Counted from the stretch's first letter, positions 34,654 to 43,926 are shown. The stretch is 64,000 nt of DNA from Comamonadaceae bacterium CG12_big_fil_rev_8_21_14_0_65_59_15 (GCA_002786915.1 PCUV01000116.1:1-64000); one strand, 5' to 3'. Notes: generated from the letters alone by a model not told the origin. Translations and numbers: made by a program.

Positions 34654-36075
34654 CTATTCAATAGCAAATATCTTGCCGGGGTTGAGGATATTGTCCGGAT
34701 CGAGTGCTTGTTTGATGGCGCGCATCATGGCCACCGCCCCGGCGCCGGTTTCGTCCAGCAGAAAGCCCATTTTGTGCAGACCCACGCCATGCTCGCCGGT
34801 GCAGGTGCCGCCCAGCGCCAGCGCGCGCGCCACCAGTTGGTGGTTTAGCGCCTCGGCGGCGTCGCGCTCTGCGGGTTTGTCGGGGTCGATCAGATAGCCC
34901 ATGTGAAAGTTGCCGTCGCCGACATGGCCGACCATAAAGTACGGGATGCCGCTGGCGCGCGCTTCATCCACGCTGGCCAGCACTGCGTCGGCCAGGCGGC
35001 TGATGGGCACACAGGCGTCGGTGGTGATGGCTCTGCACCCGGGGCGCGACTGGAGGCCGGCAAAGTAGGCGTTGTGCCGCGCCGTCCAGAGCCGGGTGCG
35101 TTCTTCGGGCGTGCTGGCCCAGGCAAAGGCGTGACCGTGCTGCTCGGCGGCAATGGCTTGCACGGTTTCAACCTGCTCCTGCACGCCTGCGGGTGAACCA
35201 TGAAACTCCATCAGCAGCAGCGCCGCTTCGGGCAGACTGAGCTTGGCATACGTGTTGACGATGCGCACGGTAGTGGCGTCGAGCAGCTCGCAGCGCGCAA
35301 TCGGCACGCCCATCTGGATGATGGCCATGGTGGTGCCCACCGCGTCGGCCAAGTTGTCAAAGCTGACGGTGGCGGCCATGACTGCCTCGGGCAGCGGGTA
35401 GAGTTTGACGGCAAGTTGGGTGATGATGCCCAGCGTGCCCTCACTGCCCACCAGCAGGCGCGTCAGGTCGTACCCGGCGGCGGATTTTTTGGCGCGCGTG
35501 CCAGTGCGGATCACTTCACCGCTGGCCGTGACCACTTCCAGCGCCAGCACGTTCTCACGCATGGTGCCGTAGCGCACGGCGTTGGTGCCGCTGGCGCGCG
35601 TGGCGGCCATTCCGCCCAGCGAGGCGTCGGCGCCAGGGTCGATCGGAAAGAACAACCCGGTGGATTTGACTGCCGCGTTGAGCGCGGTGCGTGTCACACC
35701 GGGTTGCAGCGTCACCGTCAGGTCCTCGGCGTCAATGGATAGCACCTGGTTCATGCGGCTGACGTCGAGGCTGATGCCGCCTTGCACCGCCAGCAAATGG
35801 CCTTCCAGCGACGAGCCCACACCAAACGGGATCACCGGCACTTTGTAGCGCGCCGCCAGTTTGACGGCGTCGCTCACGTCTTGCGTGCTTTGGGCAAATA
35901 CCACGGCTTGCGGTGGTGGCACGGTAAAGGCCGATTCGTCGCGCCCATGCTGGTCGCGCACCGCTTGCGCGGCGGAAAACTGCGCACCAAAGCGGGCTTT
36001 GAGGGCTTCCAGCAGAGCACTTGGCACGGCGCGTGCGTGGATTTCGGGTTGCAAATGGGAAACGGGTGCGTTCAT
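34654..36075 (-). CDS. FAD-linked 2-hydroxyacid dehydrogenase (D-lactate/glycolate type)
   Basis: 473 residues. FAD-binding PCMH domain with PFGVGSSLEGHLLA and DPGADASLGGMAATRASGTN; C-terminal FAD-oxidase domain with FMVGHVGDGNFHMG and GTCTGEHGVGLHKMGF. These are the motifs of D-lactate dehydrogenase (cytochrome) and GlcD-type subunits, which oxidise 2-hydroxyacids and reduce the respiratory chain. ATG 36075 is preferred to a frame extension to 36147. No GlcE/GlcF partners are adjacent, favouring the single-subunit D-lactate dehydrogenase type. Confidence 0.9.
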   Translation of the reverse strand: MNAPVSHLQPEIHARAVPSALLEALKARFGAQFSAAQAVRDQHGRDESAFTVPPPQAVVFAQSTQDVSDAVKLAARYKVPVIPFGVGSSLEGHLLAVQGGISLDVSRMNQVLSIDAEDLTVTLQPGVTRTALNAAVKSTGLFFPIDPGADASLGGMAATRASGTNAVRYGTMRENVLALEVVTASGEVIRTGTRAKKSAAGYDLTRLLVGSEGTLGIITQLAVKLYPLPEAVMAATVSFDNLADAVGTTMAIIQMGVPIARCELLDATTVRIVNTYAKLSLPEAALLLMEFHGSPAGVQEQVETVQAIAAEQHGHAFAWASTPEERTRLWTARHNAYFAGLQSRPGCRAITTDACVPISRLADAVLASVDEARASGIPYFMVGHVGDGNFHMGYLIDPDKPAERDAAEALNHQLVARALALGGTCTGEHGVGLHKMGFLLDETGAGAVAMMRAIKQALDPDNILNPGKIFAIE

Positions 36076-36228
36076 GGCGGTGCTCCAAAATGAAGCCTGA
36101 TTATCCGGAATCGGACAAGATTGACTGACCTCGGTGCTTGTGCCCAAAAAGAATCATGCATTTTCTGAACTACTGGTTTAGAAATAGCAGCAAGCACTGG
36201 CTGGATACCGCTTTAACAAACTTGGCTG

Positions 36229-37329
36229 TCATGAGCCGATGGCCACCGGGATGCGCTGGCGGCCAAAGTGGCCGAATTGGGCGTCAAAGCGTCCGGCAAG
36301 GACGGCGCCGCAGTCCGGGCAACATCCGCTGGCATCGAGCCGGTAACGCTTGATCAGGTACCAGTCGCGCTCGATCAGCGGCGCGTGGCACGCCGGGCAA
36401 AAGGTGGCGTCGCCTGCTGCGTTGTGCACGTTGCCGGTATAGACAAAGTTCAAGCCCGTTTGCAGCGCCATGGCGCGCGCGCGCACCAGCGTGGCCAGCG
36501 GCGTGGCGGGTACGTTAGACATCTTGTGGTCGGGGTGAAACGCTGAAAAGTGCAGCGGGACGTCCGGCCCCAGTTCGGTCAAGATCCATTGGCACAGGGC
36601 GCTGATTTCTGCGTCCGAATCGTTGTGGCCAGGGATCAGCAGCGTGGTGATCTCGAGCCACACGCTGGTTTCGCGCTTGAGGTAAGTCAGCGTGTCGAGC
36701 ACGGGCTGTAGGTGTGAGCCGGTGAGCTTGAAATAAAAGTCGTCGCTAAACGCTTTCAGATCGACATTGGCCGCGTCCATTTTGGCGTAGAAGTCGCGCC
36801 GCGCCGCGTCGTGCATGTAGCCAGCGGTAACGGCCACGGTTTGCACACCGCGTGCGTGGCAGGCATCGGCCACGTCCATCCCGTACTCGGCAAAGATCAC
36901 CGGGTCGTTGTAGGTGAAAGCCACGCTCTTGCAGGCATTGCGCACCGCAGCGTCGGCAATCATGTCGGGTGTGGCCGCGTCCATCAGGCGGTCCATATCG
37001 CGTGACTTGCTGATGTCCCAGTTCTGGCAGAACTTGCACGCCAGGTTGCAGCCTGCGGTGCCAAACGACAGCACGCTGGAGCCGGGGTAAAAGTGGTTCA
37101 GCGGCTTCTTTTCGATCGGGTCGATGCAAAACCCCGATGAGCGGCCGTAGGTGGTCAGAATCATCTGATCGCCCTGGCGCTGACGCACAAAGCAGGCACC
37201 GCGCTGGCCGTCGTGCAGGCAGCAGTCGCGCGGGCACAGGTCGCATTGCATGCGGCCGTCGTCGGCCCAGTGCCAGTAGCGCGCCGGGTAGGCCAACGCG
37301 GGTGTGAACGTCGCAGATCGGCCTGTCAT
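36229..37329 (-). CDS. amrS: AmmeMemoRadiSam system radical SAM enzyme
   Basis: About 366 residues. The radical SAM CX3CX2C motif is in GTAGCNLACKFCQNWDIS. An N-terminal cysteine segment (MQCDLCPRDCCLHDG) and a C-terminal zinc-ribbon-like end (FCPACHAPLIERDWY, then GCCPDCGAVL) are visible. The family is always found with Memo and AMMECR1 domains, as here in the upstream gene; its reaction is unknown. Start is ambiguous: ATG 37329 gives MTGRSATFTPALAYPARYWH, while ATG 37353 would translate a family B repeat. Confidence 0.9.
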   Translation of the reverse strand: MTGRSATFTPALAYPARYWHWADDGRMQCDLCPRDCCLHDGQRGACFVRQRQGDQMILTTYGRSSGFCIDPIEKKPLNHFYPGSSVLSFGTAGCNLACKFCQNWDISKSRDMDRLMDAATPDMIADAAVRNACKSVAFTYNDPVIFAEYGMDVADACHARGVQTVAVTAGYMHDAARRDFYAKMDAANVDLKAFSDDFYFKLTGSHLQPVLDTLTYLKRETSVWLEITTLLIPGHNDSDAEISALCQWILTELGPDVPLHFSAFHPDHKMSNVPATPLATLVRARAMALQTGLNFVYTGNVHNAAGDATFCPACHAPLIERDWYLIKRYRLDASGCCPDCGAVLAGRFDAQFGHFGRQRIPVAIGS

Positions 37330-37396
37330 GCCGGGCTCCGATCTGGCATCCATGCGGTGGGTGTACAGGATCGCGGGTTACGACCCGCAATGACGG
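37324..37396. repeat. Family B repeat (copy B3)
   Basis: TGTCATGCCGGGCTCCGATCT at the left and CCGCAATGAC at the right frame the segment, with an internal hairpin GCGGGT, TACG, ACCCGC. It overlaps the 5' end of the radical SAM gene and explains the doubt about that start. Confidence 0.75.
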
Positions 37397-37450
37397 CTGT
37401 TGTGATGTTTCGGGGTGGCTGTTTTCCCATGGAAGTTGGCGTGCCATTTG

Positions 37451-38926
37451 TCATTGAGCACCGCCCTCTTTGTATTTGGCCACGGTGTAGCGCTGCAGTT
37501 GCACGCCAGGGGCCCAGAAGTTGGCGCTCAGGCCGGCTTTGCGTTTGAGCTGTGCCATGAAGCTGTGCGGGTCTGGCAACTGCTCCCAGACCTGCGGCAA
37601 AAAGGTGCTGCGCCAGCCTTGGTAGCTGAAGACGATGCCATCGACGTGGGGCCGCAACTGCGCCAGTGCGTCGGCTTCGCTGGCAAAGCCGATTGGCTGT
37701 AGCGGCGACAGTAGCGAGACTTCAACATTGGTGGCCGGGAGTTCTTGCGCGGTCAGGGGCGCAAAGCGCGGGTCGTGCAGCGCCGCAGCGATGGCGTTGG
37801 CCTGCACGTCATCCAGCAGCGGGCGATGTGCCTGCAGCGACCCGATGCAGCCGCGCAAAGCACCGTTTTGCGTGAGTGTGACAAAGGTGGCGCCAGGTTC
37901 GCGCAGCCAGGCGGCACTGTCGTCGACGTAGGCAGGCTGGCCCAGCGCTTTGGAGATGGCCGCGCGTGCCAGCACCAGCAGCACTGTGCCACGTGGGTCA
38001 GGCTGGGCTGCACCGCCAGCAGGGCCTGCGGTGTCGTATGAAGGCGCGGTTGTCATGCCGGGCTCGATCCGGCCTCCGTCACCTGGGGGCCTGGATTGCG
38101 GCTCGGCGTCCGCAATGACAGCCGCGGCCGCAGTGAAGGTCAACGCGGCGTAACCGACCACGCGCTGCTTGTCGCCCGCCGTGTTGCCTGAATTGCACAG
38201 CCCCAGCAAATGCGGTTGCAGATGATGTTGGCGCGCCGCCAGCAGCAAGCCGTTGATGGGGGTAGCGCCGCAGGCCTGTTGGTGGTTGAGCGTGGGCTGT
38301 AGCGCCAGCATCGCGCTGACGCTGGCACGGTCCACCTGTAGCGCGTTGGCGTAGGGTAAAAAGTGCGACAGGTCGGAGCTGATGACGATCACCGTTTCCG
38401 GGCCGCCCCACAGCGCGTCGAGCACCTGCGCCACCTGCGCCGGGGTGGCGTCACCCACCGCTAGCGGCAGCAGCGTAAAGTCATCCAGCACGCTTTGCAG
38501 AAACGGTAGTTGCACCTCCAGCGAATGCTCCTGTGCGTGCGCCGCCGCGCTGACCACCACCTGCGGCAGGCCCGCAAGGGCCGCCACGCCCACCTGGTCG
38601 ATGGCAATGCGCCCCAGTGGCGTGTCAAACGCGACCACGCCGGGCAGCGCCAGGCCGCGCACCGGCACCCGGTGCACCGGGCCGAGCAACACCACGCGGC
38701 GAATCGTCTGGCGCGCAGCGGCTAGTTGCTGGTACGCCAGCGCCGCCGTGCTGCCGGAATAGATGTAACCGGCGTGCGGCACGATCACGGCCTTGGGCAT
38801 TGTGCTGGGTTGGGCCGGGTGCTGGGTGCGGGCCAACGCCAACAAATCATGGACCTCGTGCGCCAAGGCATCGGCTTGCTGCGGGTAAAAACTGCCGGCC
38901 ACGGCGGCCGGGCGAACGTGCAACAT
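37451..38926 (-). CDS. AmmeMemoRadiSam Memo-AMMECR1 fusion (AmrB-AmrA)
   Basis: 491 residues. Residues ~1-265 form a Memo domain (PAAVAGSFYPQQADAL, VPHAGYIYSGSTAALAY, GPVHRVPV, HSLEVQLPFLQ, SSDLSHF). Residues ~315-491 form an AMMECR1 domain (FVTLTQNGALRGCIGSL, FSYQGWRSTFLPQVWEQL). The linker between them (about residues 269-292, QSRPPGDGGRIEPGM) is coded by a family B repeat. Memo is related to extradiol dioxygenases; the biochemical role of the system is unknown. ATG 38926 has GGAG upstream. The cognate radical SAM gene lies 121 nt downstream. Confidence 0.92.
   Translation of the reverse strand: MLHVRPAAVAGSFYPQQADALAHEVHDLLALARTQHPAQPSTMPKAVIVPHAGYIYSGSTAALAYQQLAAARQTIRRVVLLGPVHRVPVRGLALPGVVAFDTPLGRIAIDQVGVAALAGLPQVVVSAAAHAQEHSLEVQLPFLQSVLDDFTLLPLAVGDATPAQVAQVLDALWGGPETVIVISSDLSHFLPYANALQVDRASVSAMLALQPTLNHQQACGATPINGLLLAARQHHLQPHLLGLCNSGNTAGDKQRVVGYAALTFTAAAAVIADAEPQSRPPGDGGRIEPGMTTAPSYDTAGPAGGAAQPDPRGTVLLVLARAAISKALGQPAYVDDSAAWLREPGATFVTLTQNGALRGCIGSLQAHRPLLDDVQANAIAAALHDPRFAPLTAQELPATNVEVSLLSPLQPIGFASEADALAQLRPHVDGIVFSYQGWRSTFLPQVWEQLPDPHSFMAQLKRKAGLSANFWAPGVQLQRYTVAKYKEGGAQ
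38051..38120. repeat. Family B repeat inside the Memo-AMMECR1 coding region (copy B4)
   Basis: TGTCATGCCGGGCTCGATCC at the left and GTCCGCAATGACA at the right give the family B ends. It lies in frame within the inter-domain linker, adding about 23 residues without disrupting either domain. Confidence 0.85.
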
Positions 38927-39043
38927 ACCAAGCTCCTTTCTGGCCACTGGCCATGTTGGCAATTCACATTGGTTGCATCGGCGCATTATCAAGCCCGGAT
39001 AATCGGGTGTAAACCATCATCGGCAAGCCACAGGAGACCACGC

Positions 39044-39619
39044 ATGGGACAGCGACTGACACAAATTTCCACCCGCACCGGCGACAACGGTACTACCGGG
39101 CTGGGCGACAACACGCGCGTATCCAAAGACAGCTTGCGTGTGCACGCCATGGGCGACGTCGACGAGCTCAACTCCAACATCGGCGTACTGCTGTGCGAAG
39201 ACATGCCCGACCCGGTGCGCACGTTGTTGGTGGAAATCCAGCACCAGTTGTTCAACCTGGGCGGCGAGCTGTCGATCCCCGGTTTTGAGCTGCTCAAGCC
39301 CGAGGCCGTGCTGGCGCTCGACGTTGCATTGGCCACGCACAACAAGGCGCTGCCCACGCTGCAAGAATTCATTCTGCCTGCGGGCACGCGCGCCGCTGCC
39401 CTGGCGCATGTGTGCCGCACGGTGGCGCGCCGCGCCGAGCGCGCGCTGGTAGCGCTGGGCGCGCAAGAGCCGCTCAAAGACACGCCGCGCCAGTACCTGA
39501 ACCGTCTGAGCGACCTGCTGTTTGTACTGGCGCGCGTGCTTAACCGCCACCGCAGCGACGGCACACCAGGCGACGACGTCTATTGGCGCAGCGAACGCCT
39601 GGCCCGGGCGGCCGATTAG
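39044..39619 (+). CDS. PduO-type ATP:cob(I)alamin adenosyltransferase
   Basis: 191 residues. N-terminal TRTGDNGTTGLGDNTRVSKD is the ATP-binding motif; GDVDELNSNIGVLL and FILPAGTRAAALAHVCRTVARRAER are further PduO signatures. It converts cob(I)alamin to adenosylcobalamin in the cytosol. Within this window KamDE needs adenosylcobalamin, so this enzyme likely supports lysine 5,6-aminomutase. ATG 39044 has AGGAGA upstream, replacing a longer frame from 38726. The stop overlaps the convergent YdcH-like gene's stop by four bases (TTAG). Confidence 0.95.
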   Translation: MGQRLTQISTRTGDNGTTGLGDNTRVSKDSLRVHAMGDVDELNSNIGVLLCEDMPDPVRTLLVEIQHQLFNLGGELSIPGFELLKPEAVLALDVALATHNKALPTLQEFILPAGTRAAALAHVCRTVARRAERALVALGAQEPLKDTPRQYLNRLSDLLFVLARVLNRHRSDGTPGDDVYWRSERLARAAD

Positions 39620-39840
39620 TTTTTTTCTTGCGCAGTTTTTTTCAGGAACGCGTAGATTTCGTCCTTGAGCCGCAGTTTTTCTTTTTTCAGTTTTTCAATT
39701 TCTACTGGTGTCGCCGGATCGGTGCGCGACACCATGCGCTTGACTTGCTGGTCCAGCGTGTTGTGCTGCTGGAACAGGCTGACAAAGTGCGCGTTGCTGG
39801 ATTTGAGTTCGGTGATCAGATCGCGGTATTCAGGGAACAT
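39616..39840 (-). CDS. YdcH/DUF465 small coiled-coil protein
   Basis: 74 residues beginning MFPEYRDLITELKSSNAHF and rich in heptad-type residues (TPVEIEKLKKEKLRLKDEIY), the DUF465 pattern. Function unknown; cytosolic. The start at 39840 is the family start, internal to a longer frame. The stop codon TAA shares bases with the convergent adenosyltransferase stop TAG at 39616-39619. Confidence 0.85.
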   Translation of the reverse strand: MFPEYRDLITELKSSNAHFVSLFQQHNTLDQQVKRMVSRTDPATPVEIEKLKKEKLRLKDEIYAFLKKTAQEKN

Positions 39841-40037
39841 GGACACTCCAGAAAGTTGAACCGGACAGACTTGCTGCGGCAACGTGGCAGCGGTCTGTCG
39901 CAGGTCATTATGAGCCAGTGGGATGCCAGGGAAAACCCGAAGTGCTCTTGCCGCATGGTCCAACACGGCCGCCAAAGACTGCCGCCGTGCGGGTTCAAAG
40001 TGACAGCGTTAGCGGTGCACCCCAAAAAAATACAAAA

Positions 40038-40460
40038 TTACCTCGGCGCCAGAATGGCCATGGTGATGCGCGACACACAGGTGGGTTCGCCTGCGTCGTT
40101 GACCATGTCGATTTGCCAGACCTGGGTGGTGCGGCCCAGATGCACCGGGCGTGTGGTACCGGTCACCCAGCCGCTTCTGACGCCACGCAGATGGTTGGCG
40201 TTGACGTCCAGCCCCACCGCCTGGTGTCCGGCCGGGCTGGAAAAGTAGGCACCGACTGAGCTCAGCGTTTCGGCCAGCACCACGTTCACGCCGCCGTGCA
40301 ACAGGCCAAACGGCTGGCGCGTGCGTTCGTCCACCGGCACGCGCGCGCGGATAAAGTCGTCGCCCACCTCGACAAATTCAATGCCCAGGTGACTGACCGC
40401 AGTGTTGGCGCTGGAGGCGTTCAGTATCTCGATGTTGATGGGGTGTTGCCAGATAAGCAT
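40038..40460 (-). CDS. PaaI/YdiI-type HotDog acyl-CoA thioesterase
   Basis: About 140 residues. FGLLHGGVNVVLAETLSSVG holds the catalytic HGG...E segment of the 4-hydroxybenzoyl-CoA/PaaI thioesterase family, and GHQAVGLDVNANHLRGVRSG is the second conserved block. Expected to hydrolyse acyl- or aryl-CoA thioesters in the cytosol. Start: ATG 40460 (MLIWQHPINIE) is preferred over GTG 40490. Confidence 0.85.
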   Translation of the reverse strand: MLIWQHPINIEILNASSANTAVSHLGIEFVEVGDDFIRARVPVDERTRQPFGLLHGGVNVVLAETLSSVGAYFSSPAGHQAVGLDVNANHLRGVRSGWVTGTTRPVHLGRTTQVWQIDMVNDAGEPTCVSRITMAILAPR

Positions 40461-40660
40461 AGGAATGGAATAAAAAAGAGACGGCTTCACTATAGAGCAA
40501 GCCCGGCATCAACTTGTGCTGCGTTGTCGCCCACCAGACTGTCACAATGGCATTAAACAATGTTATTTTGATAGATAACTGCCGTAATTCATACAAAACT
40601 GCCGATTCACATTGTTGCCGCGTTTTGCGACACTGGTCGCCATACCAAGGAGACCGCATC

Positions 40661-41749
40661 ATGCAACTACCGCACCCCGTGACTACCCAATTTTTCAGCG
40701 TCCAGGATGTGGCTACGGCCATTCACCAGCTGGGCCTGCCCACGGTATTCCAACGGTTGGCCGACACCATCCGTGCCGACTACCAACGCTGGAACGACTT
40801 TGAAAAATGCGCCCGCGTCGCCAACCATTCCAAAGACGGCGTGATCGAGCTGATGCCGATCTCAGACGGCAAAACCTATTCGTTCAAATTTGTCAACGGC
40901 CATCCCAAGAACACGCAGATCGGACTGCCGTGCGTGATGGCTTTTGGCGTGCTGGCCGACGTCGCCACCGGTATCCCGGAATTTTTGAGTGAACTCACGC
41001 TCAGCACCGCCCTGCGCACCGCCGCCATGTCGTTGGTGGCCGCCAAGGCGTTGGCTCGACCGGGCAGCAAGGTGATGGCGTTGATTGGCAACGGCGCGCA
41101 AAGTGAATTCCAGGCGCTGGCGTTTCACTACCTGATGGGCATTGAAGAATTGCGCCTGTTCGATACCGACCCCCGCGCCACCGACAAACTGCTGGCCAAT
41201 CTGGCGCACACGCCACTGCGCCTGACCGTCTGCAAAAGCGTGCGTGAGGCCGTGCGCGGCGCCGACATCGTCACCACCGTGACCGCCGACAAAACCAACG
41301 CCACCGTGCTCTCGCCCGACATGCTCGAGCGCGGTATGCACATCAACGGCGTGGGTGGCGACTGCCCCGGCAAAACCGAGCTGCACCCCGACGTGCTGCG
41401 CGCCAGCGCCGTGTTTGTCGAGTACGAGCCGCAAACCCGCATCGAAGGCGACCTTCAACACCTGCCCGCCGACTTTGCCGTGACCGAGCTGTGGCAAGTG
41501 CTCACCGGCCAGGCCAAAGGTCGGGTGGACGCACAGCAGATCACGTTGTTTGATTCGGTCGGTTTTGCGCTGCAAGACTATTCAGTCTTGCGCCTGATGC
41601 GCGAGCTGGCCAAAGAACTCGGTCTGGGCCAGCCGGTGAGCCTGATCCCTGAATTGGTCAACCCCAAAGACCTGTTCATGTTGTTGCAGCCCGAGCTGCA
41701 ACCGGTGGCCGAGGCGACCGGACGCGGCAAAGCCAAGATGGCCGCATGA
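40661..41749 (+). CDS. Ornithine cyclodeaminase
   Basis: 362 residues of the ornithine cyclodeaminase/mu-crystallin family, converting L-ornithine to L-proline and ammonia using tightly bound NAD+. KVMALIGNGAQSEFQALAF is the nucleotide-binding segment; DIVTTVTADKTNATVLSPDM and HINGVGGDCPGKTELHP are typical of the ~350-residue true OCD subgroup. ATG 40661 has AAGGAGA upstream. The arginase gene overlaps by 4 bp (ATGA 41746-41749), giving arginine to ornithine to proline. Confidence 0.92.
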   Translation: MQLPHPVTTQFFSVQDVATAIHQLGLPTVFQRLADTIRADYQRWNDFEKCARVANHSKDGVIELMPISDGKTYSFKFVNGHPKNTQIGLPCVMAFGVLADVATGIPEFLSELTLSTALRTAAMSLVAAKALARPGSKVMALIGNGAQSEFQALAFHYLMGIEELRLFDTDPRATDKLLANLAHTPLRLTVCKSVREAVRGADIVTTVTADKTNATVLSPDMLERGMHINGVGGDCPGKTELHPDVLRASAVFVEYEPQTRIEGDLQHLPADFAVTELWQVLTGQAKGRVDAQQITLFDSVGFALQDYSVLRLMRELAKELGLGQPVSLIPELVNPKDLFMLLQPELQPVAEATGRGKAKMAA

Positions 41750-42663
41750 GTGCACAAGCCGTCAGCCTGATTGGGGTACCGACCGACATCGGCGCCGGTA
41801 GCCTGGGTGCGCGCATGGGGCCCGAAGCGCTGCGCGTGGCGGGGCTGGCGCAAGCCATTGCCCGGTTCGGTGCCGATGTGAAAGACTGCGGCAACTTGAG
41901 CGGCCCGGCCAACCCGTGGCAAGCGGCGGTCAACGGCTTTCGCCATCTGCCTGAAGTGGCGCAGTGGAACCAGGTGCTGCACGACGCGACCTACGCCGAG
42001 CTGTGCGCAGGCCGCCTGCCAGTGATGCTCGGTGGTGACCATTGCCTGGCCATCGGCTCCATCAGCGCGGTAGCGCGACGCTGCCGCGAGCAACGCAAAA
42101 AACTGCGCGTGCTGTGGTTTGACGCGCACGCCGACTTCAACACCGCCACCATGACGCCCAGCGGCAACATCCACGGCATGCCGGTAGCGTGCCTGTGCGG
42201 GCAGGGGCCGCAAGAGCTGACTGGCATCGGGGGCCATACGCCCGCTTTGAACCCCAAAGACATTCGCCAGATTGGCATTCGCAGCGTCGATGCCGGTGAA
42301 AAGCGCCTGGTGCACGACATGGGTATCGAGGTGTTTGACATGCGCTACATCGACGAGATGGGCATGCGCCACACCATGGAACTGGCGCTGGCACTGGTGG
42401 ATGCCAACACGCATCTGCATGTGAGCCTGGATGTCGATTTTCTCGACCCCGACATTGCCCCCGGTGTCGGCACCACGGTGCGCGGCGGCCCCACTTACCG
42501 GGAGGCGCAGTTGTGCATGGAAATGGTCGCCGACACCGGCCGTCTGGCGTCGCTGGACATCGTTGAGCTCAACCCGGCGCTGGACGTGCGCAACCAGACC
42601 GCCGAGCTGGCGGTTGATCTGGTGGAAAGCCTGTTTGGCAAAAGCACGCTGATGCGCGCCTGA
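41746..42663 (+). CDS. rocF: Arginase
   Basis: 305 residues. Manganese-site motifs of arginase are present: GGDHCLAIGSI, WFDAHADFNT and SLDVDFLDPDIAPG. Hydrolyses L-arginine to L-ornithine and urea. Translationally coupled to ornithine cyclodeaminase through an ATGA overlap. It converges on kce, with a short hairpin between. Confidence 0.95.
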   Translation: MSAQAVSLIGVPTDIGAGSLGARMGPEALRVAGLAQAIARFGADVKDCGNLSGPANPWQAAVNGFRHLPEVAQWNQVLHDATYAELCAGRLPVMLGGDHCLAIGSISAVARRCREQRKKLRVLWFDAHADFNTATMTPSGNIHGMPVACLCGQGPQELTGIGGHTPALNPKDIRQIGIRSVDAGEKRLVHDMGIEVFDMRYIDEMGMRHTMELALALVDANTHLHVSLDVDFLDPDIAPGVGTTVRGGPTYREAQLCMEMVADTGRLASLDIVELNPALDVRNQTAELAVDLVESLFGKSTLMRA

Positions 42664-42669
42664 TTCCAT

Positions 42670-42686
42670 TTCCAGCGCGGCTGGAA
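42670..42686. terminator. Convergent hairpin between rocF and kce
   Basis: TTCCAGC, GCG, GCTGGAA forms a perfect 7-bp stem in the 25-bp convergent gap. There is no long T run on either side, so it is at best a weak two-way terminator. Confidence 0.5.
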
Positions 42687-42688
42687 CC

Positions 42689-43501
42689 TTATTTGATGTG
42701 AAGCATGGCGCGTGCTTGAGCCGGCGTGGCCAGTGCCCGCCCCAACTCGGCACTGAGCCGGGCAACGCGCGCCACCAACTGTGCATTGCTGCTGGCGAGC
42801 TCACCCTTGCGGTAGAAGATGTTGTCTTCAAAGCCCACGCGCACATGCCCACCCAGCAGAACAGCCAGTGTCGCCAGCGGCAGTTGCGCCGCGCCAATGC
42901 CGGCCACGGTCCAGGTGGCGTCGGGCGGCAATTGCGCGCGCAAATACAGCAGCGCCTCGGGCGTGCCCGCCATGCCACCGGGAATGCCCAGCACAAAGTC
43001 AAAGTGCTGCGGGCCAACCAGCAAACCTTGTTTGAGCCAGCGCAGCGCAGTGGTCAACATGCCTGTGTCAAAGATTTCAAGTTCAGGTTTGACACCCTGT
43101 TGCGTCATCGCGTGCAGGAACACTTCCATGTCGGACGGGCGGTTCATGAACACGTCGCCACCAAAATTGACCGAGCCCATGGACAGCGTGGCCATCTCGG
43201 GCTTGAGCGTCACCGGCGCCAGGCGCTCGGCCGCGCTCATGCCGACCGCGCCGCCAGTAGAGACCTGCACGATCACGTCGCTGCGTTTTTTGACCTCGGC
43301 GATGATCTGCTGGTACACCGCCTTGTCCTGCGTTGGCGTGCCGTCGGGCAGGCGTGCGTGCACGTGCACCATGGCCGCACCGGCGGCGGCGCATTCGGCG
43401 GCGGCGATGCCAATTTCTTCGGGCGTGATGGGCAGCGCCGGTTGTTGTGCGCGCGTGACTTCAGCGCCCGTCAGGGCTGCGGTGATGATGAGTTTATTCA
43501 T
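42689..43501 (-). CDS. kce: 3-keto-5-aminohexanoate cleavage enzyme (BKACE family)
   Basis: 270 residues. AMVHVHARLPDGTPTQDKAV and VQVSTGGAVGMSAAERL are the BKACE metal and substrate motifs, and ELEIFDTGML is a further conserved block. With acetyl-CoA it would cleave 3-keto-5-aminohexanoate to acetoacetate and 3-aminobutyryl-CoA. BKACE enzymes have varied substrates, but the neighbours kal, kamDE and kdd make the lysine role very likely. ATG 43501; the family start is MNKLIITAALTGAEV. Confidence 0.92.
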   Translation of the reverse strand: MNKLIITAALTGAEVTRAQQPALPITPEEIGIAAAECAAAGAAMVHVHARLPDGTPTQDKAVYQQIIAEVKKRSDVIVQVSTGGAVGMSAAERLAPVTLKPEMATLSMGSVNFGGDVFMNRPSDMEVFLHAMTQQGVKPELEIFDTGMLTTALRWLKQGLLVGPQHFDFVLGIPGGMAGTPEALLYLRAQLPPDATWTVAGIGAAQLPLATLAVLLGGHVRVGFEDNIFYRKGELASSNAQLVARVARLSAELGRALATPAQARAMLHIK

Positions 43502-43527
43502 AGCAACAAGATTAATCAATACAAGGG

Positions 43528-43926
43528 CTAGCGTACGATTCTTTGACAAGAAAGCGGCACCACGCAGGTGCCGCTGGCGCGGCAGACCACAACCGGCTCC
43601 GCCAGCACGTCGGCCGCCGAGGGTTGCCCTGCCACACCTGCGGGCACGATCACCTTGCGCGCTTCAAACACCATCTTGCGCGAGGTCTTGCCCATCGAGA
43701 CGATGTGCCCGCTGGCCTCGATGTAATCACCCGCGTGCACCGGGGCCAGAAACTCGACCTGGTCGTAGGCCACAAACAGGCCCTCGTCGCCGTCGCTGCG
43801 AATCAGCAGCTCGGTGGCGACATCGCCAAACAGGTTCAACATTTTTGCGCCGTCCACAAGGTTGCCGGCGTAGTGAGCGTCGTGCGCGCTGATGCGCAGG
43901 CGAATCAGGTTGGTGATGGTTTGCAT
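43528..43926 (-). CDS. kal: 3-aminobutyryl-CoA ammonia-lyase
   Basis: 132 residues, HotDog fold. Starts [20 protein letters not shown] and has [20 protein letters not shown], typical of Kal, which eliminates ammonia from 3-aminobutyryl-CoA to give crotonyl-CoA. ATG 43926 has AAAGGA at proper spacing; a longer frame up to 44328 would translate a family A repeat. It lies between kce (26 nt downstream) and kamE (377 nt upstream). Confidence 0.9.
   Translation of the reverse strand: MQTITNLIRLRISAHDAHYAGNLVDGAKMLNLFGDVATELLIRSDGDEGLFVAYDQVEFLAPVHAGDYIEASGHIVSMGKTSRKMVFEARKVIVPAGVAGQPSAADVLAEPVVVCRASGTCVVPLSCQRIVR

Noticed and set aside
38726..39043. Long N-terminal extension of the cobalamin adenosyltransferase frame
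   Set aside because: The sequence lies opposite the Memo-AMMECR1 gene and lacks homology; ATG 39044 has a clear Shine-Dalgarno sequence.
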